Made by a program: the position numbers and the translations under genes. From Caulobacter zeae (GTDB taxonomy: Bacteria; Pseudomonadota; Alphaproteobacteria; Caulobacterales; Caulobacteraceae): a DNA stretch of 64,000 nt. Shown here in pieces: positions 56,297-64,000 of this stretch (within the stretch, counting starts at the first letter, position 1; every line of letters starts with the position of its first letter). The stretch spans positions 310,001 through 374,000 of the forward strand of contig NZ_PJRS01000022.1 of NCBI RefSeq assembly GCF_002858925.1, read 5' to 3'. The notes below the pieces were generated by a model. The model had not been told where the DNA came from, searched no databases, and worked only from the letters and a program-made list of their open reading frames with translations.

Positions 56297-58672
56297 TCAG
56301 GCCGCGCTCGCGCCACCTCCGGCCATCACCCGCAGCTCGTACACCACCACAGGCTTGCCGCCGTCCGCCTCGATGCGCACGCGGGCGGGCGCGGCGCCCG
56401 GCGGCAGCGGCAGGTCGACGGCGAAGAAGCCGTCGCGCTTGCCGGCCGGAGTCGTGAACACGCCGACCGGCGCGCCGTCGGCCAGCACCCGGGCCGACTG
56501 GCCCACGTCGGCGCCCCAATAGACCAGTTGCAGGGTCAGCGGGCCGGCGCGGCGAGCCAGGGTGGCCTCCAGCCAGCCGCCGCCGGGGTTCAGCTTGCGG
56601 CCGCTGCGGCCGTTCAGCTGGATGATCTCGCCGTTCGCGGCCGCGACCCTGTGGTCGACCTCGGGCTGCTGCTCGCCCAGATAGACGGTGTCGACGGTGC
56701 GGGCGACGGTGTCGATGCGCGCCTCCTCGGCCGCCAGGAAGGCCTTGCCCTCGGCCGCCCAGCGGGCCTTGGTGAAGGTGGGCAGGTAGACGGCGGTGCG
56801 ATTGTCGTACTGGGCGTAGAACGGGGTGAAAACCACCGGCTCGCCCTGGACCGTGCGGCCGACATAGGTGTGCTCGTCCCGGCCGAGCTTGCGCAGCAGG
56901 CCCGCCGGCGGCCCCTCGCCGCGCAGGGCCGGCGCCGCCCGCTCGAACGGCCGGTCGGCCAGCCCCACGTCGGCGGCCAGCACCAGCGGCCCCGAGACGA
57001 AGGCGGTCAGGTTCGGATCGTCCGGCGTCGGCTCGGCCCGCAGGTGCGCCGGCAGGCTCAGCTCGATCCGGTCGCCGGCTCCCCAGCGGCGCCGGATGCG
57101 CAGATAGCCGTCCCCGCCGCCCGCCCCCAGCAGCCTGCCGTTCACGCGGACCTGCGGGTTGGCGCACCAGGCCGGCAGGCGCAGGGCGATCTCGCGCTCG
57201 CCATGCGGGGCGCGGGCGATGGTCAGGGCGATCTTGCTCCCGGCGGGATAGGCCGTGTCGAGGTCGATGGCGAAGTCGCCGTCCGGCAGGTCGAGCCGCG
57301 AGGGGATGAAGAGGTTCAGGTAGAGGGTCTCGCCGCCCGTCCACCAGATGCTGTCGGCGTGCTTGGCGTGGCTCTCCATGCCCGAGCCCACGCAGCACCA
57401 GAAGCTGTCCTCATAGGTGGAGTAGCTGCGCCGCCCGCCCGCCGCCATCGGCATGAAATAGACGAAGCGGCCGTCGCCGGGCCGCTGGTGGGCCATGATG
57501 TGGTTGAGTTGGGCGCGTTCGTAATAGTCGAACAGGGCGCCGTCCGGCTTCCAGCTCCACAGGTGGCGGGTCAGCTTCAGCATGTTGTAGCTGTTGCAGG
57601 CCTCGCAGGTGGTCTCGGCCATGTGGCGGGCGATCTGGCGCGGCTTGCCAAAGTGCTCGCGGTCGGAATTGCCGCCGATGACATAGCTGTGGTCGCGGGT
57701 CACGGCGCGGTGGAAGAACCGCGCGGCGATCGCCTCGCCGGGATCGTCGCCGGCCACCTCGTGCAGCCGCGCCAGACCGATGACCTTGGGGATCTGGGTG
57801 TTGGCGTGCAGGCCGGCCAGCGCGTCGCGCTCGGCGGCGATCGGGTCGAGCACGGCCTTGTGGCGCAGGCGCCGGGCGACCTTCAGCCAGCGCTTGTCGC
57901 CGGTCAGGGCGTAGGTCTGGGCGTAGGCCTCGTTGATCCCGCCGTGCTCGGTGACGAGGATCTTCTGCACCTGCTCGTCGGAGAGGCCGTCGATCACGCC
58001 CGCGAAATAGCCGGCGACCCCGACCGCCACGTCCAGCGCGCCGGGCGTTCCCGCCAGTTCATGGGCGTCCAGCAGGCCGGCATGCACCTTGTGCCAGGTG
58101 TAGACCGGCACCCAGCCGTCGTTGAGGCTGAAGCGCGAAGACCGGATGTCGCCCCGGCGCAGTTCCTCGAACACCTGCTTGCCGCCGACCGGATCGTCCT
58201 GGCCCCAGCGGGTGGTCCCGCCCACATAGCCGTCGCCGTGGGCGGCCTGCACGCGGGCCAGCTCGGCCACCGTATAGGCCAGCCGCTCGCGCAACACCGG
58301 GTCGCCGGTGTGGGCCACCTGCAGCGAACACGCCGTCAGCCAATGGCCCAGGGTGTGGCCGGCGATGCTCTGGGCCTCCCAGCCGCCATAGACCGGCGCC
58401 TTGACCGGCAGGCCCGCGCCCTTGTGGAAGTTGTGCAGCAGCCGGTCGGGCGACAGCGAGACCAGATAGGCGCGGTTGGCGTCCTGCGCCCGGCTGAAGA
58501 TCGACGGCTTCAGGGCGATGTGACGCGCGGGCACGGGCCGGACGGCGATCCGGGCGGCGTCCACGGCGATCGGGGCGGCCCCCGCGGCCCCGCCGGCGAA
58601 GGCCAACGCGGTCGAGGCCAGCAGGAAGCCCCGGCGCGTCGCCGCCCCGCCGCCCAAGTCGTTCCCCGCCAT
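56297..58672 (-). CDS. Exported GH127 beta-L-arabinofuranosidase family enzyme
   Basis: 791 residues. A Tat signal (TRRGFLLASTALAFAGGAAG) leads to the periplasm. GH127 (DUF1680) features: TLGHWLTACSLQVAHTGDPV, HKVHAGLLDAHELAGTP, the zinc/catalytic region TCEACNSYNMLKLTRHLW and the vicinal cysteines of CCVGSGMESHAKHADSIWW. These Cys and Glu positions match the family, in which a cysteine acts as nucleophile. The C-terminal beta domains follow. Likely removes arabinose from plant arabinan or arabinogalactan, which fits the exported beta-galactosidase. Start at 58672; the shared GntR-type palindrome is 19 bases upstream. Confidence 0.9.
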   Translation of the reverse strand: MAGNDLGGGAATRRGFLLASTALAFAGGAAGAAPIAVDAARIAVRPVPARHIALKPSIFSRAQDANRAYLVSLSPDRLLHNFHKGAGLPVKAPVYGGWEAQSIAGHTLGHWLTACSLQVAHTGDPVLRERLAYTVAELARVQAAHGDGYVGGTTRWGQDDPVGGKQVFEELRRGDIRSSRFSLNDGWVPVYTWHKVHAGLLDAHELAGTPGALDVAVGVAGYFAGVIDGLSDEQVQKILVTEHGGINEAYAQTYALTGDKRWLKVARRLRHKAVLDPIAAERDALAGLHANTQIPKVIGLARLHEVAGDDPGEAIAARFFHRAVTRDHSYVIGGNSDREHFGKPRQIARHMAETTCEACNSYNMLKLTRHLWSWKPDGALFDYYERAQLNHIMAHQRPGDGRFVYFMPMAAGGRRSYSTYEDSFWCCVGSGMESHAKHADSIWWTGGETLYLNLFIPSRLDLPDGDFAIDLDTAYPAGSKIALTIARAPHGEREIALRLPAWCANPQVRVNGRLLGAGGGDGYLRIRRRWGAGDRIELSLPAHLRAEPTPDDPNLTAFVSGPLVLAADVGLADRPFERAAPALRGEGPPAGLLRKLGRDEHTYVGRTVQGEPVVFTPFYAQYDNRTAVYLPTFTKARWAAEGKAFLAAEEARIDTVARTVDTVYLGEQQPEVDHRVAAANGEIIQLNGRSGRKLNPGGGWLEATLARRAGPLTLQLVYWGADVGQSARVLADGAPVGVFTTPAGKRDGFFAVDLPLPPGAAPARVRIEADGGKPVVVYELRVMAGGGASAA

Positions 58673-58690
58673 GCTCCACCCCAAGGCTAT

Positions 58691-58701
58691 TTGTCAGACA
58701 A
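58691..58701. promoter_or_regulatory. FadR-type GntR operator-like palindrome (copy 2)
   Basis: TTGTCAGACAA, identical to 38123-38133, with a flanking T/A pair. Lies 18-29 bases upstream of the GH127 ATG, overlapping where a promoter or the ribosome site should be, which fits repression. Confidence 0.7.
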
Positions 58702-58734
58702 TTAGCCGGAAGAGAGCATGGCAGGCGGCGGGGC

Positions 58735-61700
58735 TCAAGGGGGCGGGTGGACGTCGAGGCGGGACGCCAGCACGCCGAACACCCCGGCCGTCCGCCAGCG
58801 CTCGTGCGAACCGACGACATAGAGCGCCTCCTTGGCTCGCGTGACAGCGACGTTGAGCAGATTGGGCTCGCCACCGGCCCAGCCCCGCGCCCCGGCCTGT
58901 TGGGACAGGGGCGCGCCGAGTACGAAGATCACGGCCTCGGCCTCGCGTCCCTGGACGGTATGCACCGTACCCACCCGCTCGCGGGTCCAGGCCCCGACGT
59001 CACGCGCGACGCCATCCAGAACGCCCGTCTCGATGATCAGCCGGCGCAGGCCTTCGGCCACCGCCACGAAAGGCGTCACGATGTAGAGATCGAGCGCAAT
59101 CCCGGCCTCGACCAGCCTCCTCAGCAGGTCGATCACCACCGCCCCCTCCTCTGGCGACCACTTGTCCTGGGCCGAGCCTTGAACGTCGATCCAGCGGGAA
59201 GGGCCCAGAGCCTTGGCGATCGGCGACGCCTCGGGAACCTTGGCCTGCACCATCTTCCCCGAATAGGCCACCCGGTTGGAGATCCCGAACATGGGCTCGG
59301 CGCAGCGACGGTGCACCAGCAGCGGCACGCCGACCGTTCGACTGCCCACGCCGGCCTGAAACTCGGCCATGTAGGGCGTTGCGCTGTCGGCGAGGGTCTG
59401 GGTCGAGGCGCCTGGGGCGTTGAAGGGATCGGGATCGACGCCGAACCGCCGATGAATGGCGGCTGTCAGGCTTTCGGGCAGGGTGACGACGGGCGGAATC
59501 TGCACTGGATCGCCGACGATCACCGCCCGTTTGACCCGCATCAGCGCCCCGACGGCGGCCTGCGGAAGCGCCTGACCGGCCTCGTCGATCAGCAGCCAGC
59601 CCAGCGAACCGGGCGGCAATCGCCCGAGCATCTTGTCGACCGAGGCGAAGGTGGTCGAAAGCGCCGGCACGACGAGGAACAGCGACGACCAAAGGTCGGG
59701 GATCAGGGCGTCCTTCTCGGCGTCGCCCAGGCTCGCGCCGCCAAGCACGTTCATCATCGCCCCGAGATTGTGGCGCAGCGGCTTGGCGGCCGCGTCGATG
59801 AAGGCCTTGTGCAAGGCCATGGCGGCGATGAAGACATCGTCGCGCGCCCGCTGAGCGGCGACGTCCAGCCACGGTGCGGCCTTCTGCCAGGTCGCCTCGT
59901 CGCGCGCGAAGAACGCCGCGTCGACGAAGCGCTCGCCGATCTCCAGCCGGCGCCGGTCGGCCGCGTCCGCCGCGCGATCCAAGTCCGCCCGCGCCGGCGC
60001 CAACGATGGGGTCCTGGGCGCGAGTTCGACCATCGCGTCCTGCAAGGTCGCGGCCAGGGCCTTGTCGATAACCGGACCCGCCGCGGCCAGATCGCGACGC
60101 GCGACCTCCCTGGCGTCGAGCGCCGCCTTCCGCCAAGTGCGGAAGGTACGCGTAAAGAACAGGCGCGACCAGAACCCGGGGCGGCGCGACGCCAGATCGA
60201 CCCAGGCGTTCACCGACCTGCGCAGAGCCGGCAGCCGCGCGGCCGCGATCCGGGCAAATTCCAGCTCGTTCAGCGTCGCGCGGCTGGCCGCGAGAGCGGT
60301 GTTGAACCGTCGACGCGCCTGTTCCCAACGCTCCAGGGCGTCGAACTGGTCGCGCGGCGGGTCCTCCTGCTTGACGATCCGCGGCTTGCGGGCCGGACCG
60401 TTCTCGTCGGCCTCGACAAGGCTTTCGTTTCCGGCCGCGGCGGACAGATAGGTCGACAGTCCAACCTCCTTGTCCCACCAGAAGGTCTGGCTGAAGCGGT
60501 AGCGGTTGCCCGCATTGCCCAGCACCGCCGCGCCCAGCCCCCAGGTCGGACGCTCCAGCAACTGGTCCGACAGGCTCCTGAAGTAGCGCAGGTTCGGCGC
60601 GTCCTCGGCCACGGCGCCAGCGCCGGGCAGCTCGGCGCTGACGTTCTCGACCGCGCCGTTGTTCGACGAGGCCACCAGCATCTCGAAGCCCTTCAGGCGC
60701 TCGTCCAGGCGGTAGAGGTGCAACCAACCGGCGCCGGCTTTGATCTTCTTGCCCGTCGTGTGGAAGGCGTCGGCCGGATTGGCGAAGGTCGCCATGGCTT
60801 GCGCCCGCTGGGTCACCAGCGCCGCGACCAGGTCGCGCAGCAGTGTGGTCTTTCCCGTTCCAGGCGGCCCGTTCACGGCCAGGACGCCGTCCGCCTTGGC
60901 CTCCTCCAGGGCCAGATTGACTGCCGCCTGCTGCAACAGAGCCAGCGGATGGCGGCCCTTGCCCGGCCAGCGCCCAGGCGAGTAGCGGGCTGGATCCAAG
61001 GCCCTGGCCAACGCCGCGCGATCGGTGAAAAGGTCTGGACGGTCCGCCGGCCGGAGCACGCCGAGATAGCGTTTGAGCAGATCCGGCGCCGCGTCGCGCG
61101 CGAACAACTCCCGCGCCCGGGCCAAGTCCTTCAGATAGAAGCTGTTGAGCAGCAGCGGCTCGGGCGGCTCGGCGCTCCTGAAGGGCACGAGGCTGCGGAT
61201 AGCGAAGCTCGGCGGCTTGACCAGGTCGTCCGGCAGGCCGAGCACGCCGACCAGCCAGCGATAGGCGCCGTCGATCATCGCAAGGGTCAGCGGCTTGGCC
61301 TCGCCCTTGCGGTCGAGGATGCGGACACGCTCGGTCAGGCCGGCCTTCAGCCCCGCCTCGACAGCCGGCCACTGCGCCAGTCGATCAAGCCCCCCGGCCA
61401 GGGCCGTCGGCAGGCCCCAGCCGAAGCTGGCCACATGCGCGGGATCGTCCTCGACGGGGCGTCCCTCCTTGTCGACGATCACCACCGCCAGGATCGCCTG
61501 TCCGCTGACGCCGGGACGCTCCGCCCGCTTGTCGGCATAGAGGCCAAGCAGCCCCTTGACCGCTTCGGGCAGATCGATCGTCCCGAGAACGACCTGATAA
61601 TAAAGGCGCGAGCCTGGCCTCCCCTTCAGCCCGCGCTCCCAGGGCAGGTCGCCGTCCAGCTTGGCCACGGCGGCGCGATCGCCCCCCGCCAGTTGCTCGA

Positions 61701-62094
61701 CGCGCCGGAAGCTGGGCGGCGACAGCACCTCCAGGGCCGTCCACGCATCCAGCACGCCTACGGGGGTGTTTGACTGCGGAGGATAGGGCTTCGGGTCGGG
61801 CCGAGCGGGTGCCGCGCCTTCGGCATGATTGGATGGTTCCGGCCGACGCGGCGCGTCTTTGTCAGGCTGGGAGGCGGCGACGAAATGGGCAGGGGAGACT
61901 TTCGGCTTTCGAGGCGCTTTTGCATGGCCAGCGAGATCGGCCGCGACCTTCGTCGCGAGAGCCCGACCGCGGGGCCTCTTGAGGCGGTGAACAAGCTCTG
62001 CCTCCAGCACCTTCAGGCGCGCGATGTCACCCGATGCGTTCTTGTACTCTCGCTCCAGGTCCTCGATGGACGCGTTGAAGAACGGCCGATTCAT
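58735..62094 (-). CDS. Large Upf1/Dna2-like SF1 helicase
   Basis: 1119 residues. N-terminal ~50 residues form a coiled coil (IEDLEREYKNASGDIARLKV), then a linker and a ~270-residue domain of unknown type. The SF1 core is split by a ~400-residue insertion: Walker A NGPPGTGKTTLLRDLVAAL near 430, then after the helical insertion motif II LLIDEAGQALPQAAVGAL, GDPVQIPPV, HRRCAEPM, TVHTVQGREAEAVIFVLG and LLNVAVTRAKEALYVVG. No nuclease motif recognised. Similar proteins are common in defence islands. The ATG at 62094 follows CAGGGGGCGTAC. Single gene, no obvious operon partner. Confidence 0.88.
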   Translation of the reverse strand: MNRPFFNASIEDLEREYKNASGDIARLKVLEAELVHRLKRPRGRALATKVAADLAGHAKAPRKPKVSPAHFVAASQPDKDAPRRPEPSNHAEGAAPARPDPKPYPPQSNTPVGVLDAWTALEVLSPPSFRRVEQLAGGDRAAVAKLDGDLPWERGLKGRPGSRLYYQVVLGTIDLPEAVKGLLGLYADKRAERPGVSGQAILAVVIVDKEGRPVEDDPAHVASFGWGLPTALAGGLDRLAQWPAVEAGLKAGLTERVRILDRKGEAKPLTLAMIDGAYRWLVGVLGLPDDLVKPPSFAIRSLVPFRSAEPPEPLLLNSFYLKDLARARELFARDAAPDLLKRYLGVLRPADRPDLFTDRAALARALDPARYSPGRWPGKGRHPLALLQQAAVNLALEEAKADGVLAVNGPPGTGKTTLLRDLVAALVTQRAQAMATFANPADAFHTTGKKIKAGAGWLHLYRLDERLKGFEMLVASSNNGAVENVSAELPGAGAVAEDAPNLRYFRSLSDQLLERPTWGLGAAVLGNAGNRYRFSQTFWWDKEVGLSTYLSAAAGNESLVEADENGPARKPRIVKQEDPPRDQFDALERWEQARRRFNTALAASRATLNELEFARIAAARLPALRRSVNAWVDLASRRPGFWSRLFFTRTFRTWRKAALDAREVARRDLAAAGPVIDKALAATLQDAMVELAPRTPSLAPARADLDRAADAADRRRLEIGERFVDAAFFARDEATWQKAAPWLDVAAQRARDDVFIAAMALHKAFIDAAAKPLRHNLGAMMNVLGGASLGDAEKDALIPDLWSSLFLVVPALSTTFASVDKMLGRLPPGSLGWLLIDEAGQALPQAAVGALMRVKRAVIVGDPVQIPPVVTLPESLTAAIHRRFGVDPDPFNAPGASTQTLADSATPYMAEFQAGVGSRTVGVPLLVHRRCAEPMFGISNRVAYSGKMVQAKVPEASPIAKALGPSRWIDVQGSAQDKWSPEEGAVVIDLLRRLVEAGIALDLYIVTPFVAVAEGLRRLIIETGVLDGVARDVGAWTRERVGTVHTVQGREAEAVIFVLGAPLSQQAGARGWAGGEPNLLNVAVTRAKEALYVVGSHERWRTAGVFGVLASRLDVHPPP

Positions 62095-62261
62095 GTACGC
62101 CCCCTGACTGAACTCCACGCTTAGACGAGCCCGAACGATCGATGCAACTTAACCCCTTCCCCCATCGTCAGCCCACTTAACCAAAAACCGACGTTTCGTG
62201 GTCATGGTGAAACCGGACAGCTTCCGGCCGCCTTCGGTGGGAAGCCTGGGGGTTTGAGGAC

Positions 62262-64000
62262 TTGGGTTTCGGCCGCTTCGACATCGCGAGCGATCGCGCG
62301 GCGCTGTGGCGTCGCTGGCGGCGGCCGGCGGGGCTGACGCTCGCCTATGTGGCGTCGATGGCCTACAGCCTGTTCCTGACCGGGGCGGCGCAGGAGATCG
62401 CCACCATCTGGACGGCCAACGCCGTCATCATCGCCGGCCTGATGACCCTGGACCGCCGGCGCGGCGCGATGCTGCTGGCGGTGACCAGCGTGCTGCACCT
62501 GCTGCTCAGTCTCGCCACCAGCAACAGCAGCGCCTTCGCTCTGGCCGTGACCATCCTCGACGGCGTGCAGATCGCCGCCACGGCCTTCGCCCTGCGGCTG
62601 CTGCGGCTGCCGGGCAAGGTGCGCAGCATGCGCGGCCTCCTGGTGCTGACGGCGGTGTCGGCGGTGTTCACGGCGGCGACCTCGATCGCCGTCAACGGCG
62701 TGGCCTCGATGGCCGAGGGCGGCGGCTTCTGGACCGGCTGGAGCGGCTGGACCACCAGCAACGTGCTGGGCGTGGCCATCGCCCTGCCGACCATACTGAT
62801 CCTGCTGGACCGCCGCCACGCCGAGGCCTTCCCGGTGCGCGGCTGGCTGGAGCCGGCCGCCGGCCTGGTGGTGATCGCCGCGGTGTCGTGGACGGTGTTC
62901 ACCGGCCCGCCGCAGATGCGGGTGCTGGTGTTCGCCCCAGTGCTGCTGGCGGCGTTCCGCGGCGGCCCGCGGGCGGCGGCGCTGTCGGTGATGGCGGCCC
63001 TGGCCTTCGCCATTCCCGCCGTGCTGTCGATCGTCGGCCTGGACCCCAAGGCGGCGGCCGAGCCGATGCGCCACCTGCTGCTGTTCCACATCGTGCTCTA
63101 TGCGGTGAGCATGGCCGCGGCCCTGGCGCTGAGCCGCCAGGCGCGGCTGTCGGCCCTCCTGGTGCGCCGCCAGGCGGCCGCCCGCGCCGCGCAATCCCGG
63201 GCGCAAGCCGCCAACGCCGCCAAGTCCGACTTCCTGGCGACGATCAGCCACGAGATCCGCACCCCGCTCAACAGCATTCTCGGCTTCGCCGCCCTGGTGG
63301 CCGAGGACGCCGAGCTTTCCCCCGAAAACCGCCGCCGGCTGGATCTGGTCGGCCGCGCCGGCCGCTCGCTGGCCGAGATCGTCAGCGACCTGCTCGACTT
63401 CGCCAAGGTCGAGGCCGGCCGCCTGGAGCTCGTATTGTCCCCCGCTTCCCCCGCCGCCCTGCTGCGCGACGCCGCCGCCATCATCGCCCCCGAAGCGGAG
63501 GCCAAGGGCCTGACCGTGACCGTCGAGGTCGAGGGCCGCGGGGAGCAGGACCCCGAAGCGCTGTTCTGCCTGGACGAGACGCGCCTGCGCCAGGTGCTGC
63601 TTAACCTGCTCAACAACGCCGTGAAGTTCACGACGGCCGGCGGGGTCACCGCGCGCCTGTCGATCGGGCCTGATCCGGGCCTGCTGCGCTTTTCGGTGGC
63701 CGACACCGGCATCGGCATCGCGCCCGAGGTGCAGGCGCGGCTCTTTCAAAGGTTCAGCCAGGCCGACAGCTCGATCAGCCGCGCCTATGGCGGCACGGGC
63801 CTTGGGCTGGCGATCAGCAAGGCGCTGGTCGGCCAGATGGGCGGGACGATCTGGGTCGAGAGCGCGCTGGGCCTGGGCGCGGTGTTCCACATCGCCTTGC
63901 AGGCGCAGCCCGCGCAGGCGCCCGCGCCCGTCGAGGTCGCCGGCCCCGAGCGCGCCGCCGCCCGCGTGCTGCTGGTCGACGACCACCCGATGAACCGCGA
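62262..64000 (+). CDS. MASE1 hybrid sensor histidine kinase, truncated by the window end
   Basis: At least 579 residues. The N-terminal MASE1 domain has eight or so membrane segments (LTLAYVASMAYSLFL, TIWTANAVIIAGLMTL, RGLLVLTAVSAVFTAA, GVAIALPTILILLDRRHAEA). HisKA follows, with phosphorylated His330 in FLATISHEIRTPLNSILGFA; HATPase_c has LLNLLNNAVKFTTAGG, VADTGIGIAPEVQARLFQRF and YGGTGLGLAISKAL. A receiver domain starts at VLLVDDHPMNR and runs off the end. Start is uncertain: no in-frame ATG precedes the first membrane segment after a stop at 62208-62210, so TTG 62262 is proposed. Confidence 0.88.
   Translation, partial: MGFGRFDIASDRAALWRRWRRPAGLTLAYVASMAYSLFLTGAAQEIATIWTANAVIIAGLMTLDRRRGAMLLAVTSVLHLLLSLATSNSSAFALAVTILDGVQIAATAFALRLLRLPGKVRSMRGLLVLTAVSAVFTAATSIAVNGVASMAEGGGFWTGWSGWTTSNVLGVAIALPTILILLDRRHAEAFPVRGWLEPAAGLVVIAAVSWTVFTGPPQMRVLVFAPVLLAAFRGGPRAAALSVMAALAFAIPAVLSIVGLDPKAAAEPMRHLLLFHIVLYAVSMAAALALSRQARLSALLVRRQAAARAAQSRAQAANAAKSDFLATISHEIRTPLNSILGFAALVAEDAELSPENRRRLDLVGRAGRSLAEIVSDLLDFAKVEAGRLELVLSPASPAALLRDAAAIIAPEAEAKGLTVTVEVEGRGEQDPEALFCLDETRLRQVLLNLLNNAVKFTTAGGVTARLSIGPDPGLLRFSVADTGIGIAPEVQARLFQRFSQADSSISRAYGGTGLGLAISKALVGQMGGTIWVESALGLGAVFHIALQAQPAQAPAPVEVAGPERAAARVLLVDDHPMNR

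Noticed and set aside
56252..58705. Long open frame antisense to the GH127 gene
   Set aside because: Same codon-shadow effect; composition is unlike a folded protein, and the opposite strand has clear GH127 motifs.

Overview
The window is very GC-rich with gene-dense, strongly third-position-GC coding. It looks like a chromosomal segment of an alphaproteobacterium of the Caulobacterales, most likely Caulobacter or a close relative. The reasons are a Caulobacter-type gene transfer agent (GTA) structural cluster, many copies of a palindromic intergenic repeat built on CTCCCCCTCTGGGGGAG, a second dispersed repeat built on CCTCGTCCTTCGAC...CTCAGGATGAGG, and runs of DUF805 genes. No tRNA, rRNA, CRISPR array or integrase was seen.

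Layout. 0-4.2 kb: the 3' end of a cobalamin riboswitch, metE, a repeat-rich gap, a small protein and a DnaJ-type co-chaperone. 4.3-20.5 kb: a GTA/prophage-like head-tail cluster on the minus strand, in the order (transcriptional) terminase, portal, protease, capsid, connector, tail terminator, tail tube, chaperones, tape measure, distal tail, hub, peptidase, megatron. Two plus-strand blocks sit inside it without breaking a phage gene: a DUF559 gene between terminase and portal, and six DUF805-type membrane proteins between tape measure and distal tail protein. 20.8-28.5 kb: a bifunctional class A penicillin-binding protein, a YcgN-type protein, a DUF6250-like secreted protein, an acyltransferase, a small membrane protein and an Uup-type ABC-F ATPase. 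28.5-34.7 kb: a surface-sugar block (PIG-L deacetylase, nucleotide-sugar epimerase, methyltransferase, UDP-sugar dehydrogenase, two-module glycosyltransferase with a 19-proline tract). 34.8-38.1 kb: an exported GH2 beta-galactosidase.

38.2-45.3 kb is accessory in character. It holds a cytosolic subtilisin with a small partner protein, a TetR/SDR divergent pair with a clear operator, and a tightly packed three-gene operon (membrane protein, GTPase, membrane-anchored coiled-coil protein) that I cannot match to a named system. It is the best candidate here for something undescribed. 45.3-53.1 kb: a histidine kinase, a chemoreceptor co-translated with a small protein, an aldo/keto reductase with a frameshifted LysR gene, a rifampin ADP-ribosyltransferase, a second member of the small-protein family, an HTH protein and a lipoprotein. 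53.1-62.1 kb: a coupled glycosyltransferase / pentapeptide-helicase pair, an exported GH127 enzyme, and a large Upf1-like SF1 helicase. The window ends inside a MASE1 hybrid histidine kinase.

Regulatory links visible in the sequence: the GH2 and GH127 genes, 20 kb apart, share an identical 11-bp palindrome (TTGTCAGACAA) in their upstream regions, matching the FadR-type GntR operator consensus, which suggests one sugar-responsive regulon. The TetR/SDR pair shares a perfect TTATGGAC-N6-GTCCATAA palindrome.
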